Source of the DNA: Planomonospora parontospora
Lineage (GTDB): Bacteria > Actinomycetota > Actinomycetes > Streptosporangiales > Streptosporangiaceae
Reading direction: 5' to 3'
DNA: 64,000 nt
Assembly (NCBI GenBank): GCA_014647935.1
Contig: BMQD01000009.1
Location: 62,001 to 126,000 of the forward strand
How positions within the stretch are numbered: the first letter of the stretch is position 1; each line of letters begins with the position of its first letter. Shown piece after piece: positions 47,071-56,072 of the stretch. The position numbers and the translations under genes are program-made. The notes beneath the pieces were generated by a model. It had not been told where the DNA came from. It made no database searches and worked only from the letters and a program-made list of their open reading frames with translations.

Positions 47071-48330
47071 TCATCCGCGGGAGGCCTCCCCGGTGAAGCC
47101 GCGCAGCTCCGGGCTGAGCACGGCCGCGGCGGCCGTCAGCCCGAGCAGCCCGCCCAGCACGACGAGCGCCGCCGCACCGCCCAGCGCCGCCGCCAGCGCC
47201 CCGCCGAGGACCGGCCCGAGCGGCTTGAACGCCATCCCGCCCGTGCTCAGGACGGCGCCCATCCGGCCGAGCATCTCCTCGGGCACCATCCGCGCGACCG
47301 CCACGTTCATCACCACGTTGAGCGAGGGCGTCGACAGGGTGACGAACACCAGCGGGACCATCGGCCACCACGCCCCCCACGGCAGCGCCGTGGCCGCCAG
47401 CGCGGCGCCGAAGACCGCCACGACGGCCGGCAGCAGCCTGCCGGGCGGCAGGAGCCTGCTGATCCGGCCCGACAGCAGCGACCCGACCAGGCCGCCGACG
47501 CCGAGGCCGGCCAGGACCGCGCCGGTGGTGAACGCGTCGCCGCCGCGCTCGCCGACGAGCACGATCAGCGGGATCAGGAACGCCCCGCCCAGCAGGTTGA
47601 GGACCATCACCGCCGCGGTGACCTCCCGCAGGCCCTTCCGGCGCCACAGCCAGGCGACGGCCTCACCCGCCTCCCGGCGCATGCCCCGCCGGGCCGGCCG
47701 CCGCCCCTCTCCGTCCTCCCCCGGGGAGGTGTCCAGCCGGTCCGTCGGGCGGCGCGGCACCTTCGCCAGCACGTAGCAGAGCGTGGCGGCGAGGAAGGTG
47801 ACGGCGTCGACGACGAAGGGCACCGCCCGCCCGAGGCCGTACAGCAGGCCGCCGAGCGGGGGGCCGATCAGCCCGGCGGCGTGGGTGCGGGCCTCCTCCT
47901 GCGCGTAGGCGGCGTGCAGCTGGCCCGGTGGAACGATCCCGCGGATCGCGGTGTCCTGGACGGGGCCGATGAACGCGGCGCACAGCCCGTCGATCACCGC
48001 CAACGCGACGAAGTGCCAGGCCTGCGCCCGGCCGGTGAGGATCAGCGCCGCCAACAGCGCCGAGACGACCGCCTGGCACCCCTGAGCGGTGACCAGCGTG
48101 CGGCGGCGGTCCCACCGGTCCACCCAGACGCCGGCGGGCATCTGGACCAGGACGAAGGCGACGGTGCGGGCCCCCGCGACGACGCCCGCCAGCCCCGGCG
48201 AACCGGTGAGCGCCAGCACCAGCAGCGGCATGGCGAGCCGGGTGAGCTCCGACCCCAGCTGGGAGACGGCGCTGCCGAGCCACAGCAGTTGAAAGCGCAC
48301 GTTCCTGCGCAGCGGGACGATGTCGGTCAC
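47071..48330 (-). CDS. MFS transporter (drug exporter-like)
   Basis: 419 residues with about 12 hydrophobic helices. N-terminal QLLWLGSAVSQLGSELTRLAMPLLVLALTGSP and VQMPAGVWVDRWDRRRTLVTAQG (motif A-like) are MFS_3/enterobactin-exporter-type signatures. Likely a proton-driven exporter. The TetR/monooxygenase pair convergent to it could act on the same compound. In the 243 bp upstream (48331-48573) no gene is supported. Confidence 0.88.
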   Translation of the reverse strand: MTDIVPLRRNVRFQLLWLGSAVSQLGSELTRLAMPLLVLALTGSPGLAGVVAGARTVAFVLVQMPAGVWVDRWDRRRTLVTAQGCQAVVSALLAALILTGRAQAWHFVALAVIDGLCAAFIGPVQDTAIRGIVPPGQLHAAYAQEEARTHAAGLIGPPLGGLLYGLGRAVPFVVDAVTFLAATLCYVLAKVPRRPTDRLDTSPGEDGEGRRPARRGMRREAGEAVAWLWRRKGLREVTAAVMVLNLLGGAFLIPLIVLVGERGGDAFTTGAVLAGLGVGGLVGSLLSGRISRLLPPGRLLPAVVAVFGAALAATALPWGAWWPMVPLVFVTLSTPSLNVVMNVAVARMVPEEMLGRMGAVLSTGGMAFKPLGPVLGGALAAALGGAAALVVLGGLLGLTAAAAVLSPELRGFTGEASRG

Positions 48331-48573
48331 GAAGTGTCTTCCTCGACTGCCGGAGCACTGTTCGCCCAGTCGGAGGCGTCGCCTCCGGCCAGGGGATCCC
48401 GCGCCGACGGGCTGTCCGGCGCGGAGTCTATCTCCTCACCCACAGGATCTTCGAGAGCGACGCCTTCGGCCGCGGCCGGTGGCTTACAGCCTGCGCGAGG
48501 TCCGCTACCGGGAGAACCACCGCGAGGAGCGGCGTCCGGACGACATCGCCTTCGACACCGGCCTCTGGAGGGA
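48331..48573. other. Spacer with an unsupported short frame
   Basis: 243 bp between the MFS gene start and the helicase stop. A + strand frame near 48478-48573 codes AYSLREVRYRENHREERRPDDIAFDTGLW, which has a protein-like composition but no start, ribosome site or recognised homology and runs into the antisense of the helicase gene. It may be a gene remnant. Confidence 0.4.
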
Positions 48574-51500
48574 TCAGGTGGTGAGGAGACTCGCCTGGTG
48601 GAAGACGTCGGCGGGTAGCGGGCGGTCGAGTTCCCACAGGATCTGCATCGGCCGGTCGCCCTCGGAGGAGACGAAGGTCATCGTCCCGGCGTAGAGGAAC
48701 GGCGGTGCGCCGAGCGAGCCGTCCGGGGTCTTCGTCTCGCGCAGGAACAGGTGCACCGTCGAGCCACCGGTGACGTACCGCTGTCCGGTCGCCGAACCGG
48801 TGCGGGTCGTGCTCTGGGACTCCCAGTGGAAGAGCGTGGGACTGATCGCCCGGTCGTTGTACATGTTCGTGGGCGAGAATCCCTCGGTCTTGCGCAAGGT
48901 CACGAAGAAGACATCGGCTCCCGCCTCCGGCACCCACTTCACCCCCTCACGGACGTTGCCCGGACGGTCGATTCCGAACGCCGCCAGGGCCTCGTTCTTG
49001 GTGTAGCGGGCGTGAACCCGTAACGGCAGGCCACCGGCGGCATGGGTGACCCGGTGCATGCGCTCTTCCAGCACCGAGGCCACCTCTCGAAGCTCTTCGC
49101 GCCGTTCCGGATGGGCGTCCAGAAGCCGCAGGACCGCGTCCCCGGAATCGAACGGCACATCTCCTCCGACCAGTGCGACGTGCAGCATCGCGAGCAGACG
49201 CGGATCCTCCATGACGCCGTCACGCAGGTACGCCAGCCGTACGGGGTCGTCCACATGGAGCAGGCGCCCGATCGCACGGCCCAGTTTCCGGTCGGCATCG
49301 TCCTCGGGCGCGGAACGACCCTGGGCCAGGCGGCGCAACTCGGTCCATCCGCCCTTCCCCGACCGGTAGAGGTCCTCCAGCTCGTGACCGGTCTCGGCGA
49401 GGAACTCCGCGAGAGAAGCCTCAGGCATCGACTTCAGGTCGGCGGCCAGGTCCTTCCATGACACCCGGATGGCTCGGCGCACGTTGTCGAGGACCATCTC
49501 GGTCACCACGTCGTCAAGCTGGAGGTGGCAGCCCGCGGGCAGCGGCGGGTTGGGCAGCACGTCGGGAAGCCTCCGCCTCGGCACTCCGGTGAGAGCACGC
49601 AGCCGGAGGTCGAAGCGGAACTCCGCGCGCTGGTGACCGACGAAGTCCAAGACCGTGAGACACGTCTTGCCCGGGTCGCGACGCAGTCCTCGACCGAGTT
49701 GCTGGAGGAAGATCGTGACGCTCTCGGTGGGACGCAGGAAAAGGACCGTGTCCACTTCGGGGATGTCCACGCCCTCGTTGAACAGGTCGGCGGTGAACAG
49801 CACGTTGACTTCTCGATCTATCAGCCGTCTCACGGCCTGCGTCCGTTCGTCGGGCGAGGTCTCACCGGTCACGGCCAGGGCGGGGATGCCGTGGCGGGTG
49901 AACTGCTCCGCCATGAACCGGGCGTGCTGAACCCCCACGCAGAACCCCAGGGCACGCATGCCCCCGGGGTCGGCGATCTTGTCCTGTACGGCCTGGAGGA
50001 TGAGTCGGACCCGAGCGTGGTTGCCGGTGTAGAGCTGGTTGAGGGCGGCCTCGTCGTACCTGCCGCGCCGCCACGCCACGGCGGCCAGGGAGACCTCATC
50101 GTGGATGCCGAAGTAGTGGAACGGAGCGAGATGCTGCTGTTCGAGGGCCTGCCAGAGGCGGAGCTCGTAGGCGATCCGGTCATCGAAGAACTCCGTGACG
50201 ACGTTGATGCCGTCAGACCGTTCGGGGGTGGCGGTCAGACCGAGGAGGTAGCGAGGTCGGAGATGCTCCAGCAGACGGCGGTAAGTCGGGGCGTCGGCGT
50301 GGTGGAACTCGTCCACGATCACCATGTCGAACCGGGAGGGGTCGATCTCATCGACGATGTTCTTCAGCGACTGGACCGAGGCGAAGACGTGTCTCCACTT
50401 CTTCGGTCGCTCACCACGGACCAGCCGCTCACCGAACGTCCCATCGCGGAGAACCTGTCGGAAGGTCGCGCGGCTCTGCTGGAGGATGCTCTCCCGGTGC
50501 GCGACGAACAGCAGGCTGTCCGCCTTGCCCTCGGAACGCAACCGCCGGTAGTCGAGCGCGGCGACCACGGTCTTCCCGGTGCCGGTGGCCATCACGACGA
50601 GATTGCGCGTGCGGCCGTGCACTTCACGTTCAGCCGCCAGTTCTTCCAACGCTTCTGCCTGGTACCAGCGCGGTAGCACGTCTAGCGCGGCGATCTCCAA
50701 CGGCAGATCGGCCGGTCCTGCCCCGCCTTCCCTACGAAGCGCTTCGGCCAGCCGGGAGCCGTCGCGTTCCGGGTCGTAACTCTCGAAGGCGGGGTCGGCC
50801 CAGTACTGCTCGAAGGTTGCGGTGAACGTCGAGAGAAGGTGGGTCTGCTCCACCTCCGTGAGCCGTACGTTCCATTCGAGGCCGTCGAGTTGCGCGGCCT
50901 TGGAAAGGTTCGACGAGCCGACGTACGCGGTCGAGAACCCGGAGAGCCGGTGGAACATCCACGCCTTGGCATGGAGCCTGGTGCTGTGCGTCTCGTAGGA
51001 GATCTTGACCTGCGCGCCCAGAGCCACCAGTCGGTCCAGCGCCACACGATCGGTGGCACCGATGTAGGTGGTCGTGATGACCCGCAGTTCACCACCCCTG
51101 GCGATGAACTCCTTGATCGGTTCTTCGATGAGGCGCAGGCCGTACCACTTGATGAAGGCGCAGATCAGATCCACCCGATCGGCGGTCGCGAATTCGCGCA
51201 TGACCTCGGTGCCGATGCTCGGTTGATCCCGCCCGTTGACCAGGAGCGCACTGGTGGCCAGCGGTATCCGTGGCCGGACCAGCGGCTCCGGTCGGCCCGG
51301 CGCACCTGATGGTTGCCGCACGGCGGTGAGCAGCTGACCGGGCTGGGCGACCCGTTCGCCTCCGTCCTCCGGGTCGAGGAACTCCTCGATGATCAACTCG
51401 GCGATGCGGTTGGCCCGGTCGATCTGTTCCTCGGAGGTTTTGGCGGCACGCAACGCATGCCGAGCCAGGCCGGCGAGATGCCTGATCAGATAGTCCTCGG

Positions 51501-51615
51501 CCGCCCCGTCCTCGATCCGGCTCTTCTCCACCAGCTCGTCTGCGACCACACTCAGACGGCGGCCGAGCGCCTGGGTGATGATCTTCTCGTACGCACCGGG
51601 CGCGAGATCACTCAT
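48574..51615 (-). CDS. PLD-like / SF2 helicase / DUF3427 protein
   Basis: 1013 residues. A leading helical ~110 residues, then a PLD-like domain (~125-250) with LHAKAWMFH (HxK at 215-217) and AYVGSSNLS. The HKD aspartate is not at its usual place. SF2 helicase: motif I ATGTGKT at 343-349, DEFHH box, LLGLTATPERSDG, then C-terminal helicase motifs (ADLFNEGVDIPEVDTVLFLRPT, QLGRGLRRD). A DUF3427 domain occupies ~690-1013. Such PLD-helicase-DUF3427 proteins are often found in defence islands and may be nucleases or translocases. The gene stands alone here. Confidence 0.85.
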   Translation of the reverse strand: MSDLAPGAYEKIITQALGRRLSVVADELVEKSRIEDGAAEDYLIRHLAGLARHALRAAKTSEEQIDRANRIAELIIEEFLDPEDGGERVAQPGQLLTAVRQPSGAPGRPEPLVRPRIPLATSALLVNGRDQPSIGTEVMREFATADRVDLICAFIKWYGLRLIEEPIKEFIARGGELRVITTTYIGATDRVALDRLVALGAQVKISYETHSTRLHAKAWMFHRLSGFSTAYVGSSNLSKAAQLDGLEWNVRLTEVEQTHLLSTFTATFEQYWADPAFESYDPERDGSRLAEALRREGGAGPADLPLEIAALDVLPRWYQAEALEELAAEREVHGRTRNLVVMATGTGKTVVAALDYRRLRSEGKADSLLFVAHRESILQQSRATFRQVLRDGTFGERLVRGERPKKWRHVFASVQSLKNIVDEIDPSRFDMVIVDEFHHADAPTYRRLLEHLRPRYLLGLTATPERSDGINVVTEFFDDRIAYELRLWQALEQQHLAPFHYFGIHDEVSLAAVAWRRGRYDEAALNQLYTGNHARVRLILQAVQDKIADPGGMRALGFCVGVQHARFMAEQFTRHGIPALAVTGETSPDERTQAVRRLIDREVNVLFTADLFNEGVDIPEVDTVLFLRPTESVTIFLQQLGRGLRRDPGKTCLTVLDFVGHQRAEFRFDLRLRALTGVPRRRLPDVLPNPPLPAGCHLQLDDVVTEMVLDNVRRAIRVSWKDLAADLKSMPEASLAEFLAETGHELEDLYRSGKGGWTELRRLAQGRSAPEDDADRKLGRAIGRLLHVDDPVRLAYLRDGVMEDPRLLAMLHVALVGGDVPFDSGDAVLRLLDAHPERREELREVASVLEERMHRVTHAAGGLPLRVHARYTKNEALAAFGIDRPGNVREGVKWVPEAGADVFFVTLRKTEGFSPTNMYNDRAISPTLFHWESQSTTRTGSATGQRYVTGGSTVHLFLRETKTPDGSLGAPPFLYAGTMTFVSSEGDRPMQILWELDRPLPADVFHQASLLTT

Positions 51616-51787
51616 AGGTCAGAACCCTAGACATCCTCCCCGGCATCCGGCGGAGGACACAGCGTCCGGGATGCGTCGTCTTGTCGGATGCCCGGCCCCT
51701 GATTCGGGACGGGAATCGCTGCCGGGCCGGTCTGCTCCGGCGGCTGTCTCCATCTGCGATGCATCACCGTCGTCGACCGACCGGATT

Positions 51788-51994
51788 TCAGGGACGCGCC
51801 TCGAACTCGCCGTTCTTGACGCCGCCGGTGAACGCCCTCCACTGGTCCGGGGAGAACGTCAGGACCGGGCCGTCGGGGTCCTTGCTGTCGCGGACGGCGA
51901 TGAGGCCGGGGAGGTTGTCGGCCACCTCGACGCAGTTGTTGCCGCTGCCGCTCAGGCTGCTCTTGCGCCAGACGGCGCCCGACAGATCAGTCAC
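51788..51994 (-). CDS. DUF397 domain protein
   Basis: 68 residues from GTG 51994. The DUF397 signature is complete: WRKSSLSGSGNNCVEVADNLPGLIAVRDSKDPDGPVLTFSPDQWRAFTGGVKNGEF. It overlaps the end of the XRE-family gene by 8 bp (GTGACTGA). DUF397 proteins pair with XRE-DUF5753 regulators in Streptomyces and are toxin-like or accessory partners of the whiJ-type module. Confidence 0.9.
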   Translation of the reverse strand: MTDLSGAVWRKSSLSGSGNNCVEVADNLPGLIAVRDSKDPDGPVLTFSPDQWRAFTGGVKNGEFEARP

Positions 51995-52844
51995 GGGGAA
52001 GACGCTCCTTCGCCTCGACGATCAGCCCCACGGAGTCCTCCGGGGACAGAGCCACCTCGCAGATGCGGGCGAAGGCCAGACTATAGCGATCCACCTGCTC
52101 CGAGCTCTCGACGTATATGTCACCCGCCGTGCCCTCCACGTAGGCGACGTCGGGGTCGATCTCCTCGGGGAAGGACAGGACGGTGAACGCTCCCTCCAGG
52201 CCCGCGTGCGCTCCGGCGCTGTACGGCAGTATGCGGATCGTCACGTTGGGCCGCCGGGCGGCGGCCAGCAGCGCCTCCAGCTGTTCCCGCATCGTCTCCC
52301 GGCCGCCGATCGGACGGCGGACGACCCCTTCGTCCAGCACCGCGTGGAGCTCCGGCGCGTCCGGTCGGCTGAGCAGCGTGCGCCGGGCCATGCGGGCCAT
52401 GACCCGGCGCTGGATGTCATCGGCGTTGTGCGGTTCCGGCCGCCCGGCCCTGATGACCGTGCGCGCGTACTCCTCGGTCTGCAGGAGGCCGGGGACGAGC
52501 TGCACCTCCCACTGGCGGATCAACGCCGCCTCGTCTTCGAGCCCGATGTAGGAGCCGGTGAACACGTCCGCGTAGGCCGTCCACCATCCCCGCTGACGGG
52601 CCTCCTTGGCGAGCTGGAGCAGTCCGGCGCGGGCCGACGAGCCGACGCCGTACAGGTCGCAGATGCTCGCGACGTCGGTGAGACCGGCGCGGGTGCGGCC
52701 GGTCTCGATGCGGCTCACCTTGCTGCGGCTCCATCCCAGGCGCGCCGCGGCGTCCTCGGGGCGCAACCCGCTCTCTTCCCGCATCCTGCGCAGCTCACGG
52801 GCGAGGCGCCTCAGCCGGACCGTGGGGCTGTGGGTCGGTGACAT
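51987..52844 (-). CDS. WhiJ-type XRE regulator (HTH_31, DUF5753)
   Basis: 285 residues from ATG 52844; an upstream in-frame start at 52925 is not needed. HTH in residues ~14-65 (LARELRRMREESGLRPEDAAARLGWSRSKVSRIETGRTR), then the DUF5753 domain (WEVQLVPGLLQTEEYARTVIRAG ... MARRTLLSRPDAPELHAVLDEGVVRRPIGG ... YVEGTAGDIYVE). In Streptomyces such regulators control development and antibiotic production. It is divergent from the small protein and ATPase genes over 246 bp that hold palindromic sites. Confidence 0.9.
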   Translation of the reverse strand: MSPTHSPTVRLRRLARELRRMREESGLRPEDAAARLGWSRSKVSRIETGRTRAGLTDVASICDLYGVGSSARAGLLQLAKEARQRGWWTAYADVFTGSYIGLEDEAALIRQWEVQLVPGLLQTEEYARTVIRAGRPEPHNADDIQRRVMARMARRTLLSRPDAPELHAVLDEGVVRRPIGGRETMREQLEALLAAARRPNVTIRILPYSAGAHAGLEGAFTVLSFPEEIDPDVAYVEGTAGDIYVESSEQVDRYSLAFARICEVALSPEDSVGLIVEAKERLPRD

Positions 52845-52904
52845 GTGGTCAGTGTGCCGAAGGAGCCCACTCTCCGCGCCTGAATGCACGACCCGAACAG
52901 AATC

Positions 52905-52944
52905 TGCACAGTGCATTGACATCATGCACAGAGCAAATCATCAT
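52905..52944. promoter_or_regulatory. Palindrome and -35 element upstream of abaA-like genes
   Basis: TGCACAGTGCA (52905-52915) is followed by TTGACA at 52916-52921 and, 17 nt later, CATCAT at 52939-52944, a weak -10. Direct repeats of gcacag recur at 52925-52930. A regulator dimer binding the palindrome would cover the -35; the WhiJ-type protein is the natural candidate. Confidence 0.5.
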
Positions 52945-53090
52945 GGCCGTGACGTCACCGTGCGCTACAAGCCATCACTGAAAGTCAGAAAAACTCAGAA
53001 AAACATGGACATAGCGCACGCTGGTCCTCCTTTCGCTCCACGTCGCGCAGACCACGTCCGCAGTACGGCCCGCTCCGGAGGTTCGACACG

Positions 53091-53378
53091 ATGAGTACGC
53101 ACAATCCGCAGGCGCAGTTCATCCACCTCCTGCGACTGGGGTGGGATCTGCGGACCCTCGGGGTCGGCACCGCGCTCGTCCTCCCCGTCACCGGCCGACC
53201 GGTGCTGGAGGTCATGTCCGGCGGCGAGACGCGCGTCCGGATCACCGCCGTACGGCGGGGCCGCGAGTGGGTGTTCACCTGGCGGCCCTGGTGGGCGCGG
53301 TGCTGGCGGCGGGGTGCCTCGGTCTGCGCCGAGGCGGACAACGCGGCGGACATAATCGTCGCGGAGGTGATCGCATGA
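53091..53378 (+). CDS. Small conserved-context protein of whiJ-type locus
   Basis: 95 residues. Composition is basic and Trp-rich in the second half (VFTWRPWWARCWRRGASVCAEADNAADIIVAEVIA). No recognised domain. Its stop overlaps the ATPase start (ATGA), so it is probably a partner of that protein. Small genes in this position are typical of whiJ/abaA-type loci, where their role is unknown. Confidence 0.6.
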   Translation: MSTHNPQAQFIHLLRLGWDLRTLGVGTALVLPVTGRPVLEVMSGGETRVRITAVRRGREWVFTWRPWWARCWRRGASVCAEADNAADIIVAEVIA

Positions 53379-53896
53379 GTGCACCACAGCGGGTCCGACC
53401 GGAGGAGCCCGGTGGAGTCGGCGGGACCCGGCGATCGGGTGAAACCTCGGGGACGCGGAAACCCGACGAGGCACGCTATGCCGTACTCGAAGTGCTCCGG
53501 CGCCGTGAGTTCCCCGGCGTGCCCGCATCCGTGGCTGAGGCCCGCGCGTGGGCGCGGGACCTGCTGACCGGGCAGGTCTCCGGTGACACCCTCGACGTCG
53601 CGCTGCTCCTGCTCAGCGAGGTGTTCACCAACTCCGTGGTGCACTCCGACTCCGGCCGCGTCCCGGGCGGGACGGTGACCGTCTACCTCGGAGCCCTCGA
53701 CGGCCTGGCCCACGTCGAGGTGATCGACGACGGGTCGGCCACGACGATGCCCTTCCTCCGCGCCGCGACCCCCGACGGCGAGAACGGGCGTGGCCTGGCC
53801 CTGGTGGACCTGCTGGCCGCGAAGTGGAGCGTCCACCACGACGAGGAGACCGGCACCGCGGTCTGGTTCCAGGTCTGCGAGGAGACAGCGATATGA
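53375..53896 (+). CDS. Anti-sigma-like ATP-binding protein (HATPase_c_2)
   Basis: 173 residues from ATG 53375. A disordered ~35-residue N-terminus precedes the GHKL fold (RRREFPGVPASVAEARAWARDLLTGQVSGDTLDVALLLLSEVFTNSVVHSDSG: N box), then VEVIDDGSATTMP (G1) and GENGRGLALVDLLAAKWSV (G2). It resembles RsbW/SpoIIAB and AbaA-locus ATPases. It probably binds a regulator in the cytosol. Followed immediately (ATGA) by a 49-codon frame. Confidence 0.85.
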   Translation: MSAPQRVRPEEPGGVGGTRRSGETSGTRKPDEARYAVLEVLRRREFPGVPASVAEARAWARDLLTGQVSGDTLDVALLLLSEVFTNSVVHSDSGRVPGGTVTVYLGALDGLAHVEVIDDGSATTMPFLRAATPDGENGRGLALVDLLAAKWSVHHDEETGTAVWFQVCEETAI

Positions 53897-54042
53897 GGCT
53901 GACCACCGTGTTCGCCGAGGCTTCGGCCCCCGAAACCGTACAGCGGAAGCCGTCGTTCATCGGCCGGGGAGCCTCTGGACGCGGCGATGTCTCCGAACGG
54001 CATGACGAACTGCTCCGGGAGGGGCTGGATCGTCCTTCGTGA
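53893..54042 (+). CDS. Possible 49-residue peptide coupled to ATPase gene
   Basis: An ATG at 53893 overlaps the ATPase stop (ATGA) and opens 49 codons: MRLTTVFAEASAPETVQRKPSFIGRG..., ending RHDELLREGLDRPS. No homology, no cysteine or Ser/Thr-rich core. The coupling and position at the end of a regulator locus are the only support. It could be a signalling or RiPP-like peptide or a spurious frame; not proven. Confidence 0.4.
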   Translation: MRLTTVFAEASAPETVQRKPSFIGRGASGRGDVSERHDELLREGLDRPS

Positions 54043-54080
54043 CGGCGGTCCCGGAGGGGCTGCGGGCCGGTGCGCCGCGG

Positions 54081-55022
54081 CTACGCGCCGACGGCCGTAA
54101 CCTCCTTGCGGTACGCGGTGGGGCTCATGCCCCGGACCCGTTTGAAGGCCGTGCTGAAGCCGAAGGCGTCGGCGTAGCCGACCCGGCGGGCCACCGAGTC
54201 GACCGTGGTGGCCGGTTCGGTGAGCAGGTCGGCGGCGAGCGCCATCCGCCACTCGGTCAGGTACGCCAGCGGCGGCTCGCCCACCAGCTCGGTGAAGCGC
54301 TTGGCCAGCGTGGTGCGGGAGACCCTCGCCTCCGCGGCCAGGGAGGTGAGCGTCCACGGCCGGTCCGGCGCCTCGTGCATGGCGCGCAGCGCCGGGCCCG
54401 CCACGTCGTCGCCGAGCGCGCGGTACCAGGCGGGCGGGACGGACTCGGGCCGGTCGAACCACTCCCGCAGCGTGCAGACCAGCAGCCAGTCCAGCAGGCG
54501 GTCCAGCACGATCTGCCGGCCCGGCCGCTCTGCGGCGAGCTGCGTCTCGAAGTAGTCGCGCAGCGGTCCGCAGTCGTGGTGGTCCGCCACCACGACCACC
54601 GGCGGCAACACCCGCAGCAGCCGCCGGGGCACCTCGCCCCGGACGTGGTACGCCCCGGCCATCAGCACCGTCCGGCCGTCCAGCTCCCCGCGCCCGCCCG
54701 ACCCTCCACGGCCGCCCTGTTCCCGGCCGCAGCGCACGTCGAGCGGCGGGTGCGGCCGCGCGGCGGCCCCGGGATCGTCGGCGAACACGAAGGGCTCCGG
54801 CCCGCGCACGATCGCCACCTCGCCCAGCCGTACGGCGTGCGGCCGCCCGCCGTCTCCCCCGTCGCCCGGCGGGATGATCCAGCCCTCCCCGCGCAGCGGC
54901 ACGCACAGCGTCATGGAGGCGCCGTCGGTGAAGCGCAGCGCCCACGGCGGCGACAGCACCGACCGGCCGAAGACGGCGCCGTCGGCGCGCACGCCCCGGA
55001 GCAGATCGTCGAACGGGTCCAT
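54081..55022 (-). CDS. AraC-family transcriptional regulator with cupin-like domain
   Basis: 313 residues from ATG 55022 (ATG 55034 is also possible). N-terminal ~150 residues form an AraC-binding/cupin-type sensor (FDDLLRGVRADGAVFGRSVLSPPWALRF ... VRLGEVAIVRGPEPFVF). C-terminal AraC HTH: TLTSLAAEARVSRTTLAKRFTELVGEPPLAYLTEWRMALAADLL and ATTVDSVARRVGYADAFGFSTAFKRVRGMSPTAYRKE. Divergent from the NmrA-like reductase gene, its likely target, over 125 bp. Confidence 0.88.
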   Translation of the reverse strand: MDPFDDLLRGVRADGAVFGRSVLSPPWALRFTDGASMTLCVPLRGEGWIIPPGDGGDGGRPHAVRLGEVAIVRGPEPFVFADDPGAAARPHPPLDVRCGREQGGRGGSGGRGELDGRTVLMAGAYHVRGEVPRRLLRVLPPVVVVADHHDCGPLRDYFETQLAAERPGRQIVLDRLLDWLLVCTLREWFDRPESVPPAWYRALGDDVAGPALRAMHEAPDRPWTLTSLAAEARVSRTTLAKRFTELVGEPPLAYLTEWRMALAADLLTEPATTVDSVARRVGYADAFGFSTAFKRVRGMSPTAYRKEVTAVGA

Positions 55023-55147
55023 GACCGTCACCATAAGCCCGCCGTACGGCCCGCACACCGCGTGGAAGCCCCGGACGGACGATCGCGCATGCACGCCGTA
55101 CGGACGGCCATGTCCCGGGGCCGGCGCCGGGCGGTTGACTCGGCGGC

Positions 55148-55984
55148 ATGACGACGACACATGCGGATCGGATCCTCGTACTGGGCGGCACCGGCAAGAC
55201 CGGGCGGCGGGTGGTGCGGCGGCTCAGGGAGGCGGGCGTGGCCGTGCGGGCGGCGTCCCGCTCGGGCGAGGTGCGGTTCGACTGGTCCGAGCCGGACAGC
55301 TGGGCCGCCGCGTTGGAGGGCTCCTCGGCGGTGTACCTCGTCGCGCCGGAGGACCCCGCGCCCGTCCACGACTTCGTCAAGCGGGCGGTGGACGCGGGCG
55401 TCCGCCGGTTCGTGGCCCTGTCCGGGCGGGGCATCGAGCACGTGACCGGCGACTTCGGGCAGGGGATGGTCGCCGCCGAGCAGGCCGTACGCGGCTCGGG
55501 CGTGGAGTGGACGATCATTCAGCCGAACAACTTCGACCAGAACTTCGACGAGGACCTGTGGCTGGAACCGCTGCGGGCCGGGCGGCTGGCCCTGCCGATC
55601 GGGGACGTGCCGGAGCCGTTCGTCGACGTCGAGGACGTGGCGGAGGTCGCGGCGGCGCTGCTGACGGAGGACGGGCACGCCGGGCGGGTGTACGAGCTGT
55701 CCGGGCCGCGCGCGCTGACCTTCGCCGAGGCGGCGGAGACGATCGGGCGGGCGGCGGGCCGGACGATCGGGTACGTGGAGCTGACCCCGGAGGAGTACCA
55801 CCGGGAACTGCTCGGCCAGGGCTATCCGGAGGCCGCCGTCCGGATGCTCGGGGCGCTGTTCGAGGTGCACCGGGGCGGGCATCTCGCCGGGGTCGCCGAC
55901 GGGGTGCGGCAGGTGCTCGGCCGCGAGCCGGCCTCCTTCGAGGACTACGCCGCCCGGGCCGCCGCCGCCGGCGCCTGGTCCTGA
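55148..55984 (+). CDS. NmrA-like NAD(P)H-binding protein
   Basis: 278 residues. Opens with RILVLGGTGKTGRRVVRRLREAGVAVRAASRSG (GxxGxxG Rossmann, NmrA/quinone oxidoreductase type), then GVRRFVALSGRGIEHV and WTIIQPNNFDQNF. Short-chain NmrA-like proteins reduce quinones or sense redox state. Divergent AraC regulator suggests inducible expression. Its end has a clean hairpin (55996-56018). Confidence 0.85.
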   Translation: MTTTHADRILVLGGTGKTGRRVVRRLREAGVAVRAASRSGEVRFDWSEPDSWAAALEGSSAVYLVAPEDPAPVHDFVKRAVDAGVRRFVALSGRGIEHVTGDFGQGMVAAEQAVRGSGVEWTIIQPNNFDQNFDEDLWLEPLRAGRLALPIGDVPEPFVDVEDVAEVAAALLTEDGHAGRVYELSGPRALTFAEAAETIGRAAGRTIGYVELTPEEYHRELLGQGYPEAAVRMLGALFEVHRGGHLAGVADGVRQVLGREPASFEDYAARAAAAGAWS

Positions 55985-55995
55985 CCCGGCGGGAC

Positions 55996-56018
55996 GCGGC
56001 CTCCTCGCCGGAGGCCGC
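55996..56018. terminator. Hairpin after NmrA-like gene
   Basis: GCGGCCTCC-tcgcc-GGAGGCCGC, a 9-bp stem just downstream of the NmrA-like stop and before the convergent secreted-protein gene. Confidence 0.7.
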
Positions 56019-56072
56019 GGCGCCGTACGTCGTGCGGATCGTTCTGCCGGGGGCCCGGCCGGGCGGGCCCGG

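Noticed and set aside
48331-48573. Small gene in spacer by the PLD-helicase
   Set aside because: No start codon with ribosome site, no homologue recognised, antisense to the helicase end.
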